64,000 nt of DNA. It comes from Amycolatopsis roodepoortensis (lineage in GTDB: Bacteria; Actinomycetota; Actinomycetes; Mycobacteriales; Pseudonocardiaceae). Made by a program: the position numbers and the translations under genes. Positions 8,226-16,117 of the stretch are shown in pieces (within the stretch, counting starts at the first letter, position 1; every line of letters begins with the position of its first letter). The notes beneath the pieces are model-generated. The model was not told the DNA's origin. It searched no databases and worked only from the letters and a program-made list of their open reading frames with translations. The stretch covers positions 3,472,001-3,536,000 of the forward strand of contig NZ_JADBEJ010000005.1 of assembly GCF_014873915.1 (NCBI RefSeq), in the 5' to 3' direction.

Positions 8226-9344
8226 GTGCTCGAGGTCGATCGCGAGCAGGTGCTGGCGTACCGGATCGCGGCCCACGGGCTGCACCGTGACGAGACGGAT
8301 CCGGCCGCGGCGGCCGTATTCGACCTCGGGCTGCAGGATTCCGTGCGGGACACCGCCCTGCTTGGCCTCGCCGCCCGGATCGACGGCGAGATCACGCCGT
8401 CGGTCTGGGACGACGGACGGTTCGTGCTCGCGTGGACGCATCGAGGCGCGCCGCATTTCCACCGCCGCGCCGAGCTGGACGCGATCCGGGCAGCGCTCGT
8501 GCCGCTCGACGAAAAAGACGCGATGGCGCGGATCCTGTGGCAGCGCAAGCAGGTGGAGGACGCGGGCATGTCCGCGACCGACGCGCTGTTCACCGCGGCG
8601 AAGGCGATCCGCGAGGTCGTCACCGGCGCCCAGACCAAGGGCGCGGTGAGCGGCGCGGTCACGAAACTGATCCCCGAAGGCCTGTCGTACGCCTGCCGCG
8701 GCTGCGGTGTCGTGCACATCTACGAACAGCTGATGCGGGTCGCGTCGATCCACGCCGGGGTCCGGCTGGAACCGGGCGCGACGCCGGCGACGTTGGCACC
8801 ATTGGAAAAGCGGGGACGGCTCAAGACGTCGCCGGACGTCGAGGCGGCCAAACGTGTCGTCGAGGGATATCTGCGGATCAACGGTCCCGCCTCCCCGGGT
8901 GACGCCGCCGCGTACGTCGGCACGACCCGCGGCGGCGTCGACGCGATGTGGCCCGACGGCCTGGCCGAGGTCCGGGTCGACGGCAAGAAGGCGTTCCTGC
9001 CGGAAGACCGCGTGCCGCTGCTGGAGAAGCCGCCGGAGCCGGACGTGGTGCGCCTGCTGCCGCCCCTGGACCCGTTCGTCCAGGCGCGTGACCGCGCCGT
9101 GCTGGTGCCGGACAAGGCCCGGCAGAAGGAGGTCTGGAAGATCCTCGGCAGTCCCGGCGCGCTGCTGGCCGACGGCGAGATCGCCGGCGTGTGGCGGGCC
9201 AAGGCGAGCGGGAAGAAACGGCTCGACTTCACCGTCACCTCGTTCGACGCCCTCCGCCCGACCGTGCGGAAGGCGGCCGAGGCGGAGGCCGCCCGCGTCG
9301 CCGCCGCCCGGGAGTTCCCCGACCACCGCGTCACCTTCTCCTGA
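8226..9344 (+). CDS. Winged-helix DNA-binding protein of the HTH_42 / YcaQ-like family
   Basis: 372 residues. The family includes E. coli YcaQ and Streptomyces AlkX, DNA glycosylases acting on interstrand crosslinks and alkylated bases. Visible features are the N-terminal LAYRIAAHGL, three presumed winged-helix modules and the conserved LLPPLDPFVQARDR near residue 275. The catalytic QxQ/QxD motif of true glycosylases is not evident, so enzymatic activity should not be assumed. GTG start at 8226 with GAGGAGG 5 nt upstream, overlapping the stop of DUF3224. Converges on nnaR; the two stop codons lie in one palindrome. Confidence 0.75.
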   Translation: MLEVDREQVLAYRIAAHGLHRDETDPAAAAVFDLGLQDSVRDTALLGLAARIDGEITPSVWDDGRFVLAWTHRGAPHFHRRAELDAIRAALVPLDEKDAMARILWQRKQVEDAGMSATDALFTAAKAIREVVTGAQTKGAVSGAVTKLIPEGLSYACRGCGVVHIYEQLMRVASIHAGVRLEPGATPATLAPLEKRGRLKTSPDVEAAKRVVEGYLRINGPASPGDAAAYVGTTRGGVDAMWPDGLAEVRVDGKKAFLPEDRVPLLEKPPEPDVVRLLPPLDPFVQARDRAVLVPDKARQKEVWKILGSPGALLADGEIAGVWRAKASGKKRLDFTVTSFDALRPTVRKAAEAEAARVAAAREFPDHRVTFS

Positions 9345-9356
9345 CCCCGGGGGTCA
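9342..9356. terminator. 15-bp palindrome containing both convergent stop codons
   Basis: TGACCCCGGGGGTCA is perfectly symmetric around its centre; its first three bases are the stop codon of the winged-helix gene and its last three, read on the other strand, the stop of nnaR. Too short for a strong terminator, but it is the only symmetric element in this 9-bp gap. Confidence 0.45.
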
Positions 9357-10457
9357 CGGATCGACGGCCAGGCGGTAGCCGCGTTTCACCACCGTCTGGA
9401 CTAGTTTCGGCGACCCCAAAGAGCTCCGCAGGCGCCCGATGGCGGTCTCGACGGCGTGTTCCTCACCGCCGTCGGGCAATGCAGAGATCAGCTCCCGCCG
9501 GGAGAACACCCGCCCCGGTGACTCCGCCAGCGCCCGCAGCATGGCCATCGGCGCGGGCGCGATGTCACACCACTGACCGTCGACAAGTGCCGCCTGCCCC
9601 CGCAGTTCGATACTCCGCCCGCCCGCGGTCAGCCGCGGCGAACGGGATTCCAGCGCGTCGGACACCGTCCGCGCCAGCGCCCCGATCCGCGACCGCGCGG
9701 GCTGGACCGTCGGGATCCCGAGCGCGGCCAACGGCGCCGCGGTGATCGGCCCGACGCAGGCCGCCACCACCCGTTTCTCCAGCGCCCGCACGATTCCCGG
9801 CAATCGCCCGGTCCGTTTCGCGACCGCCAGCATGGACGCCACCGCGGGCGCGCTGGTGAACGGCAACGCGTCCACCGAACCGTCGAGGACACCGTCGAGC
9901 AGCCGGTCCAGCGGGCCGGGGTCGGCGGGCCCGACCCACCGGTACACCGGCACCTCGATCACCTCGGCGCCCGCCGCGCGCAGACTGTCCACAAAGTACG
10001 GAAGCGGCTCGCCGTGCAGCTGCACCGCGATCCGTTGACCGTCCACACCGGAATCGAGCAGATGCCGAAGCACTTCCGCGTTGCTCTCCGATGCGGGCGA
10101 GTAATCCTCCGAAAGCCCGGCCGCGCGGATCGCACCCTTCGCCTTCGGACCGCGAGCCAGCAGCGACGACTTCCCGAGCCGGTCGAGCAGCTCCTCCCCC
10201 AGCCCCCAGCCTTCGGCCGCCTCGACCCAGCCGCGGAAGCCGATCCCGGTCGTCGCGACGACAGCGTCGACCCGGTCCTCCAGCAGGCGCCGAGTGGCCG
10301 CCCGCAGTTCGGTGTCGTCGGCGAGCGGCACGATCCGGATCGCCGGGCCGTACCGCACGGTCGCGCCCTTACGCACGAACAGCGCGCCGAGCTCGTCAGC
10401 CCGCCGCGCCGCCGTGATCCCGATGACGAATCCCGCCAGGGGAAGAACCTCTGTCAC
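9354..10457 (-). CDS. nnaR: NnaR-like nitrate assimilation regulator (HemD domain plus winged helix)
   Basis: 367 residues. Residues 1-255 have the uroporphyrinogen-III synthase fold (GFVIGITAARRADELG, TTGIGFRGW, LHGEPLPYF, ACVGPITAAPL); residues about 270-367 form an OmpR/PhoB-type winged helix ending in GRLRSSLGSPKLVQTVVKRGYRL. This fusion matches NnaR of Streptomyces and Mycobacterium smegmatis, an activator of nitrate/nitrite assimilation genes. GTG start at 10457 chosen: AGGTGG lies 10 nt upstream and it overlaps the nirD stop by 4 nt (GTGA). It is the last gene of the nas-nir operon, so the regulator is made with the genes it likely controls. Confidence 0.88.
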   Translation of the reverse strand: MTEVLPLAGFVIGITAARRADELGALFVRKGATVRYGPAIRIVPLADDTELRAATRRLLEDRVDAVVATTGIGFRGWVEAAEGWGLGEELLDRLGKSSLLARGPKAKGAIRAAGLSEDYSPASESNAEVLRHLLDSGVDGQRIAVQLHGEPLPYFVDSLRAAGAEVIEVPVYRWVGPADPGPLDRLLDGVLDGSVDALPFTSAPAVASMLAVAKRTGRLPGIVRALEKRVVAACVGPITAAPLAALGIPTVQPARSRIGALARTVSDALESRSPRLTAGGRSIELRGQAALVDGQWCDIAPAPMAMLRALAESPGRVFSRRELISALPDGGEEHAVETAIGRLRSSLGSPKLVQTVVKRGYRLAVDP

Positions 10458-10801
10458 GGTGAGAATTCCACCTCCACGACCCCTTCGGTGACCCGCACCG
10501 GATAGGCCGCGACCGACACTCCTTCGGCATCGAGACATGCGCCGGTCCGCAGGTCGAAGCGTTCCTTGTACACCGGCGAGGCCACCACGGGGACACCGCC
10601 CGCGTCGCCGACGATGCCTCGCGAAAGCACCGCCGCGCCGCTGATCGGATCCACATTGGACAGTGCGTACCAGTGTTCGCCGGGCAACCGGAAGATCGCC
10701 ACCTGCGTCCCGCCGTCGAGCAACGCCGCGACACCGGACCATTCGGGGACGGCACCGGCCGCGCAGACGGCGGTCCAGGTGCGCTGGATCGAGGTCGTCA
10801 C
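10454..10801 (-). CDS. nirD: Nitrite reductase small subunit NirD (Rieske-type)
   Basis: 115 residues, single Rieske-like domain. As in other NirD proteins the Rieske fold is kept (LPGEHWYALSNVDPISGAAV, VVASPVYKERFDL) but the Cys-His ligands of a [2Fe-2S] centre are missing. Works with NirB in the cytoplasmic NADH-dependent reduction of nitrite to ammonium. GTG start at 10801 overlaps the nirB stop by 4 nt, and its own stop overlaps the nnaR start by 4 nt, so all three are translationally coupled. Confidence 0.93.
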   Translation of the reverse strand: MTTSIQRTWTAVCAAGAVPEWSGVAALLDGGTQVAIFRLPGEHWYALSNVDPISGAAVLSRGIVGDAGGVPVVASPVYKERFDLRTGACLDAEGVSVAAYPVRVTEGVVEVEFSP

Positions 10802-13302
10802 TGCTTCACCTCCGGGATGCCCAGCAGCACGGGCACCTTCTGGTCGCGTTCGGTGCGGAAGGAGATCGTCGGGTCCGGCGTGCCCGGCGCGTTGACGAAC
10901 GAGCTGAACTTCGCCAGCTTCTCCGGGTCCTCCAGCACGCCGCGCCATTCGTCGGCGTAGTCGCCGACGTGTTTGGCCATCGCCGCGTCGAGGTCCTCGC
11001 AGATGCCGAGCTTGTCGTCGACGATCACCGCGCGCAGGTGGTCGAGACCGCCCTCCATCTCCTCGACCCACGGCGCGGTGCGCTGCAGGCGGTCGGCCGT
11101 GCGGACGTAGAACATCAGGAACCGGTCGATCGTCCGGATCAGTGTCTCGGTGTCCACTTCGGACACGAGCAGATCCGCGTGCCGCGGGGTCGCGCCGCCA
11201 TTGCCGCCGACGTAGAGGTTCCAGCCCTTGTCGGTGGCGATGATGCCGAAGTCCTTGCTCCGCGCCTCGGCGCATTCCCGCGCACAGCCCGAAACGGCGG
11301 ACTTCAGCTTGTGCGGCGAGCGCAGGCCGCGGTAGCGCAGCTCCAGCTCGATCGCCAGTCCGACGCTGTCCTGCACGCCGTAGCGGCACCACGTCGAACC
11401 GACGCACGACTTCACCGTGCGCAACGACTTCCCGTACGCGTGCCCCGATTCGAAGCCGGCGTCGACGAGCCGCCGCCAGATCAGCGGGAGCTGGTCGACG
11501 GTGGCGCCGAACAGGTCGATCCGCTGGCCGCCGGTGATCTTGGTGTACAGCCCGAAATCCATCGCCACCTGCGCGATGACCATGAGCTTCTCCGGCGTGA
11601 TCTCGCCACCGGGGATCCGCGGGACCACCGAGTAGGTCCCGTTGCGCTGCAGGTTCGCGAGGAACTTGTCGTTGGTGTCCTGCAACGTCGCCTGCTCGCC
11701 GGCGAGGATGTGCCCGTTGCCCAGCGTGGCCAGGATGGACGCGATCGCCGGTTTGCAGATCGCGCATCCGGTTCCGGTGCCGTAGCGGTCGATCATCTCG
11801 CTGAACGTGGTGATCCGTGTCGCCTGCAGGATCTGGAACAGCTCGGCGCGAGACTGGGTGAAGTGCTCGCACAGCGCCTTCGACTGCTCGACGCCGCAAG
11901 CCGTCAGCAGCTTGCCCAGCAGCGGGACACACGATCCGCATGCCGTGCCTGCTCGCGTGCAGCCCTTGATCTTGGCGACCGAATCGCAACCCTCTTCGGT
12001 GATGGCGTGCGTGATCGCGCCCTTGGAAACCGCGTTGCAGGAACAGATCTGCGCGGCGTCGGGCAGCGCGTCGACGCCGACCGCCGCCCCGCCACCGGCC
12101 GGGGCGAGGATCGCGCCCGGTTCGGCGGGCAGCGGCCTGCCGACCATCGCGCGCAGCGTGTTGAACTCGCTCGCGTCGCCCACCAGCACACCGCCGAGCA
12201 ACGTCTTCGAGTCGTCCGAGACGACGAGCTTCTTGTACGTCCCGGCGACGGCGTCGTTGAACGCGACCTCCAGTGCGCCCTCGGTCGCCGCGTGCGCGTC
12301 GCCGAAACTGGCGACGTCGACCCCCATGAGCTTGAGCTTCGTCGACATGTCCGGTTCGGGGAAGCTGCCCTCGCCGCCGGTCAGCCGCGCCGCGACGATC
12401 TCCGCCATCGCGTACCCGGGTGCCACGATGCCGTACACCTTGCCGTCCACGGCCGCGCATTCACCGATCGCGTACACCGCCGGGTCGGACGTCCGGCAGG
12501 TGTCGTCGACCAGGATCCCGCCCCGCGCGCCGACTTCCAGGCCGGACGAACGCGCCAGGTCGTCACGCGGCCGGATACCGGCGGAGAACACGACCAGGTC
12601 GACGTCGAGTTCGGTTCCGTTGCCCAGCTTCGCGAGGTAGCGAGAGCCGTCCGGTTCGATGGCGTCGGTGGACGTTCCCGTGTGGACGGTCACGTCGAGG
12701 TCGGTGATCAGCCGCCGCAGCAGGCCACCACCGCCTTCGTCGACCTGCAGCGGCATCAGGCGCGGCGCCATCTCGACCACGTGCGGCGAGAGACCCATGT
12801 CCCGCAACGCCTTCGCGGCCTCCAGCCCCAGTAGCCCGCCGCCGATGACGACGGCCGAACGACGTCCTCGCCCGGGCCGCTGAGCGGCTTCCCGGATGGC
12901 GTCGAGGTCCTCGATCGTCCGGTAGACGAAGCAGCCGGGAAGGTCGTGCCCCGGCACCGGCGGAACGAACGGCCGCGAACCCGTCGCCAGCACGAGCGAG
13001 TCGTACGGCTGCTCGAATCCGGCCTCGGTGACGACGACCTTGCGGTCCCGGTCCACCGTGGCGACGGCGTCACCGAGCCGCAGCTCGACCATCGGGTCGT
13101 CCGCGTAGTCCGCTCCTTCCAACGCGAGGGACGCGGGATCCCAGGTGTCCACATAGGACGTCAGGGCGACGCGGTCGTACGCGGGCCGCGCCTCCTCGGC
13201 GAGCACCACGACCTGCCACTCGCCCGCCTTGTCCTCCGCGCGCACCGCTTCGACGAGCCGGTGCGCGACCATGCCGTGTCCGACGACGACGAGTTTCCGC
13301 AT
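10798..13302 (-). CDS. nirB: Assimilatory nitrite reductase large subunit NirB
   Basis: 834 residues. Domain order: FAD/NAD(P)H oxidoreductase (about 1-400, GxGxxG at VVVGHGMVAHR and VVIGGGLLGLE), BFD-like [2Fe-2S] domains (CSCNAVSKG ... CGSC, then TGCAICKPA), and the sirohaem / [4Fe-4S] reductase half. The cluster cysteines are visible as CVGSTWC and CARECAEA. Catalyses six-electron reduction of nitrite to ammonium with NirD. ATG at 13302 has GGAGG 4 nt upstream and overlaps the narK stop by 1 nt. The N-terminal half is paralogous to the flavoprotein encoded two genes upstream. Confidence 0.96.
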   Translation of the reverse strand: MRKLVVVGHGMVAHRLVEAVRAEDKAGEWQVVVLAEEARPAYDRVALTSYVDTWDPASLALEGADYADDPMVELRLGDAVATVDRDRKVVVTEAGFEQPYDSLVLATGSRPFVPPVPGHDLPGCFVYRTIEDLDAIREAAQRPGRGRRSAVVIGGGLLGLEAAKALRDMGLSPHVVEMAPRLMPLQVDEGGGGLLRRLITDLDVTVHTGTSTDAIEPDGSRYLAKLGNGTELDVDLVVFSAGIRPRDDLARSSGLEVGARGGILVDDTCRTSDPAVYAIGECAAVDGKVYGIVAPGYAMAEIVAARLTGGEGSFPEPDMSTKLKLMGVDVASFGDAHAATEGALEVAFNDAVAGTYKKLVVSDDSKTLLGGVLVGDASEFNTLRAMVGRPLPAEPGAILAPAGGGAAVGVDALPDAAQICSCNAVSKGAITHAITEEGCDSVAKIKGCTRAGTACGSCVPLLGKLLTACGVEQSKALCEHFTQSRAELFQILQATRITTFSEMIDRYGTGTGCAICKPAIASILATLGNGHILAGEQATLQDTNDKFLANLQRNGTYSVVPRIPGGEITPEKLMVIAQVAMDFGLYTKITGGQRIDLFGATVDQLPLIWRRLVDAGFESGHAYGKSLRTVKSCVGSTWCRYGVQDSVGLAIELELRYRGLRSPHKLKSAVSGCARECAEARSKDFGIIATDKGWNLYVGGNGGATPRHADLLVSEVDTETLIRTIDRFLMFYVRTADRLQRTAPWVEEMEGGLDHLRAVIVDDKLGICEDLDAAMAKHVGDYADEWRGVLEDPEKLAKFSSFVNAPGTPDPTISFRTERDQKVPVLLGIPEVKQ

Positions 13303-14660
13303 CAGACCTCCGCCCCGGCGAGCGCCAGACCTCGGGTGCTCGCCACTTCCGACTGCTGTTTGCGCAGGTACACCGCCCAGGTGACGGCGAAGCACAGGCC
13401 GTAGAAGACGAGGAAGGCGATGAACGCCGGCACCCCGCTCTTCGTGTCCGCGAACGACTGGCGGAAGGCCAGGTTGATGAAGAGTCCGCCGAGGGCGCCG
13501 ATCGCCCCGGCCAAGCCGATCAGCGCGCCGGAGAGCTTGCGGGCCTTGAGCATCTCCAGCGTCTCGTCCGCGCCCTCGCTGATCGCGACCTTCGCCTTGG
13601 CGCGGAAGATCGCCGGGATCATCTTGTACGTCGATCCGTTGCCGATGCCGGTGAGCACGAACAGCACGATGAACGCGACGGTGAACAGCGCCAGCGAGTT
13701 CGACGTCGACGCGAGGATCAGCACCACGGTCGCCGCGGCCATGCCGACGAACGTCACGAAGGTGATCTTTCCGCCACCGATGCGGTCGGCCAGCCAGCCG
13801 CCCGTCGGCCGTGAGAACGAACCGAGCAGCGGCCCGAGGAACGTCACCGCGGCCGCCTGCAACGGCGTGCGGCCGAACTGGTTCTGCAGCACCAGGCCGA
13901 AGGCGAAGCTGTACCCGATGAACGAACCGAACGTGCCGACGTAGAGGAACGACATCACCCAGGTGTGCGGATCCTTGACGACCTCGCGCATCGCCTTGGT
14001 GTCGCCCTTCATCGAGGCGAGGTTGTCCATGAAGAAGTACGCGCAGGTCGCGGCGACCACGATCAGCGGGATGTAGATGTAGAGGACCACCCGCGGCGCG
14101 GTCGCGCCGACGGTGCCGATGACCAGCAGGCCGATCAGCTGGATCGCCGCCACGCCGAGGTTCCCGCCGCCCGCGTTGAGCCCGAGCGCCCAGCCCTTGT
14201 GCTTCTCGGGATAGAACGCGTTGATGTTGGTCATCGACGACGCGAAGTTCCCGCCGCCGACGCCGCCGAGCGCGGCGATCAGCAGGAACGTGAGGAGCGA
14301 CGTGCCCGGCTCCATCGCGATCGCCGCCAGGATCGTCGGCGCCAGCAACAGCAGCGCGCTGACGATCGTCCAGTTCCGGCCGCCGAACCGTGCCACCGCG
14401 AACGTGTACAGCGGCCGCATCAACGCGCCGATCAGCGTCGGCGTCGAGACCAGCAGGAACTTGTCGGCGGCCGAGAACCCGTACTGCGGGCCCATGAACA
14501 GGACCATGACCGACCACAGTGTCCAGACGGAGAAGCCGATGTGCTCGGCCAGGATGGAGAACCAGAGGTTCCGCCGGGCAACCTTCTTCCCGGTCTCCTC
14601 CCAGAACCGCTCGTTCTCCGGATCCCAGTGCTCGATCCAGCGCTTTCCACGAGCGTGCAT
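13302..14660 (-). CDS. narK: Nitrate/nitrite transporter NarK/NasA (MFS)
   Basis: 452 residues, major facilitator with 12 predicted membrane segments. The nitrate-signature regions are glycine-rich: GGVGGGNFASSMTNINAFYP near residue 120 and a second glycine-rich segment near 340 (LTGIGNGSTYKMIPAIF). The loop after helix 8 is charged. ATG at 14660 with AAGGAGG 5 nt upstream. Lies between the nitrate reductase and nitrite reductase genes, so nitrate import for assimilation is the likely role; nitrite export cannot be excluded from sequence. Confidence 0.92.
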   Translation of the reverse strand: MHARGKRWIEHWDPENERFWEETGKKVARRNLWFSILAEHIGFSVWTLWSVMVLFMGPQYGFSAADKFLLVSTPTLIGALMRPLYTFAVARFGGRNWTIVSALLLLAPTILAAIAMEPGTSLLTFLLIAALGGVGGGNFASSMTNINAFYPEKHKGWALGLNAGGGNLGVAAIQLIGLLVIGTVGATAPRVVLYIYIPLIVVAATCAYFFMDNLASMKGDTKAMREVVKDPHTWVMSFLYVGTFGSFIGYSFAFGLVLQNQFGRTPLQAAAVTFLGPLLGSFSRPTGGWLADRIGGGKITFVTFVGMAAATVVLILASTSNSLALFTVAFIVLFVLTGIGNGSTYKMIPAIFRAKAKVAISEGADETLEMLKARKLSGALIGLAGAIGALGGLFINLAFRQSFADTKSGVPAFIAFLVFYGLCFAVTWAVYLRKQQSEVASTRGLALAGAEV

Positions 14661-14689
14661 GAGGTCCTCCTTGGTGGATGCGTTCGGGT

Positions 14690-16117
14690 TCACTGGGCGG
14701 CCAGCCATTTCGCGACCCCGCCGACGGCGTCCTTGCAGCCGCCGCAGCCGGTCGTCGCGCGGGTCGCCCCGGCGAGGGCGGGGACGTCGGTGGCGCCGCC
14801 GCGCCACGCTTCGACGAGCCGTCCCTTGGTCACCGCGTTGCAGCGGCAGATGACCGCCGACGCGGGCAGATCGGCCGGGCTCGCCGCCGACGGCGCGCCC
14901 GGCGGCAACGACCGTCCTAAAAGGACCGCCAACCGGTCTTCGGGCACCGGGGTGCCCCGGTCGTAGAGCTGCGTGATCGTCGCGGCCGCGTCGGGCAGGC
15001 CGAGCAGGATCGCGCCGGCCACCCGGTTCTCACGGATGACGAGCTTGCCGTAGCGGCAGCCCGCCGGGTCGCTGAAGGTGAGCACTTCGGCGGTCGGGTC
15101 GTCCGCGCCGGTCATCGTCTCGCCGAGCGCGGTGAGGTCGATGCCGCGCGCCTTGAGCCGCGTCACCGCCTGGGTGCCGCGATAGCGTGACGCGGATTTC
15201 GTGCCGGTGACCAGATCCGCGACGACGGTGGCCTGTTCCCACGCGGGCTGCACGAGGCCGCCGAACGCGCCCGGATGCTTCGCGCAGTCACCGATCGCGT
15301 GGATCCGGCCGTCGCTGGTGCGCAGCAGATCGTCGACGACGATGCCGCCTTCGACGGTCAGCCCGGCGTCCACGGCCAGCTTCGTCTCGGGCCGGACGCC
15401 CGTCGAGACGACGATGAGGTCGGCGGGCACGTGCGTGCCGTCGTCGAGTTTCAGGCCGTCCCCGCTGACGTAGCGTGCGGCCCCGACACCGAGCCGGAAG
15501 GCGACGCCGAGCTCTTCGAGTTTCCTGGTCAGTACCCGCGCGGATTCCGCGTCGAGCTGGCGTTCCATGATGTGCGGCATCGGATGCACGACGGTGACGA
15601 GGTTTCCGCGGCCGGCGAGGCCCCGCGCGGCTTCCAGGCCGAGCAACCCGCCGCCGAGGACGGCCACCGGCGCGCCCAGTTTGGCGGCGTCGAGAATGCG
15701 CGCGCAGTCGTCGAGGGTACGGAAGGCGACGACGTCCGGACCGGGTTCAAGCCCTTCGACCGGCGGCATCCACGGGTTCGCGCCGGTGGCGAGCACGAGC
15801 GCGTCGTAGTCCACAGTGGACCCGTCGTCGAGGTGGACGCGGCGCGCGTCCCGGTCGATCGACGTCGCGGAGACACCCCGGCGCAGGTCGGCACGGGTGC
15901 GGGACGACCATTCGTCGTCGTGCAGCCGGACGGCCTCGGGCCGCATGGTCCCGGCGACCACCGACGAGAGCAGCACCCGGTTGTAGGCGGTGTGCTCCTC
16001 CGCGCCGACGACGGTGAGCCGCACGCGTTCGCCATCGGGATCGCGGCGCTGGATCTCGTCCGCGAGCCGCGCGCCCGCCATCCCGTATCCGGCGATGACC
16101 ACCGACCGGGGGCTCAC
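14690..16117 (-). CDS. FAD/NAD(P)H oxidoreductase with C-terminal [2Fe-2S] domain, nitrate reductase electron donor
   Basis: 475 residues. Pyridine nucleotide-disulphide oxidoreductase fold: FAD-binding VVIAGYGMAGAR at the N-terminus, NAD(P)-binding VAVLGGGLLGLEAARG near 150, and IHAIGDCA near 285. A BFD-like cluster domain follows at the C-terminus (ICRCNAVTKG ... TGCGGCKD, four Cys). It looks like the N-terminal half of NirB made as a separate protein and most likely passes electrons from NAD(P)H to the nitrate reductase encoded just upstream. GTG start at 16117 overlaps the nitrate reductase stop by 4 nt. Confidence 0.85.
   Translation of the reverse strand: MSPRSVVIAGYGMAGARLADEIQRRDPDGERVRLTVVGAEEHTAYNRVLLSSVVAGTMRPEAVRLHDDEWSSRTRADLRRGVSATSIDRDARRVHLDDGSTVDYDALVLATGANPWMPPVEGLEPGPDVVAFRTLDDCARILDAAKLGAPVAVLGGGLLGLEAARGLAGRGNLVTVVHPMPHIMERQLDAESARVLTRKLEELGVAFRLGVGAARYVSGDGLKLDDGTHVPADLIVVSTGVRPETKLAVDAGLTVEGGIVVDDLLRTSDGRIHAIGDCAKHPGAFGGLVQPAWEQATVVADLVTGTKSASRYRGTQAVTRLKARGIDLTALGETMTGADDPTAEVLTFSDPAGCRYGKLVIRENRVAGAILLGLPDAAATITQLYDRGTPVPEDRLAVLLGRSLPPGAPSAASPADLPASAVICRCNAVTKGRLVEAWRGGATDVPALAGATRATTGCGGCKDAVGGVAKWLAAQ

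Noticed and set aside
6792..9326. 844-codon minus-strand open frame extending the WYL regulator upstream
   Set aside because: Everything before 7760 is antisense to the DUF3224 and winged-helix genes, Arg/His-rich without domains, and the conserved regulator starts at 7760.
10454..14517. Long open frames running through nirB and narK into nirD and nirB
   Set aside because: High GC leaves few stop codons; only the NirD and NirB portions resemble proteins, and strong starts with 4-nt overlaps define them.
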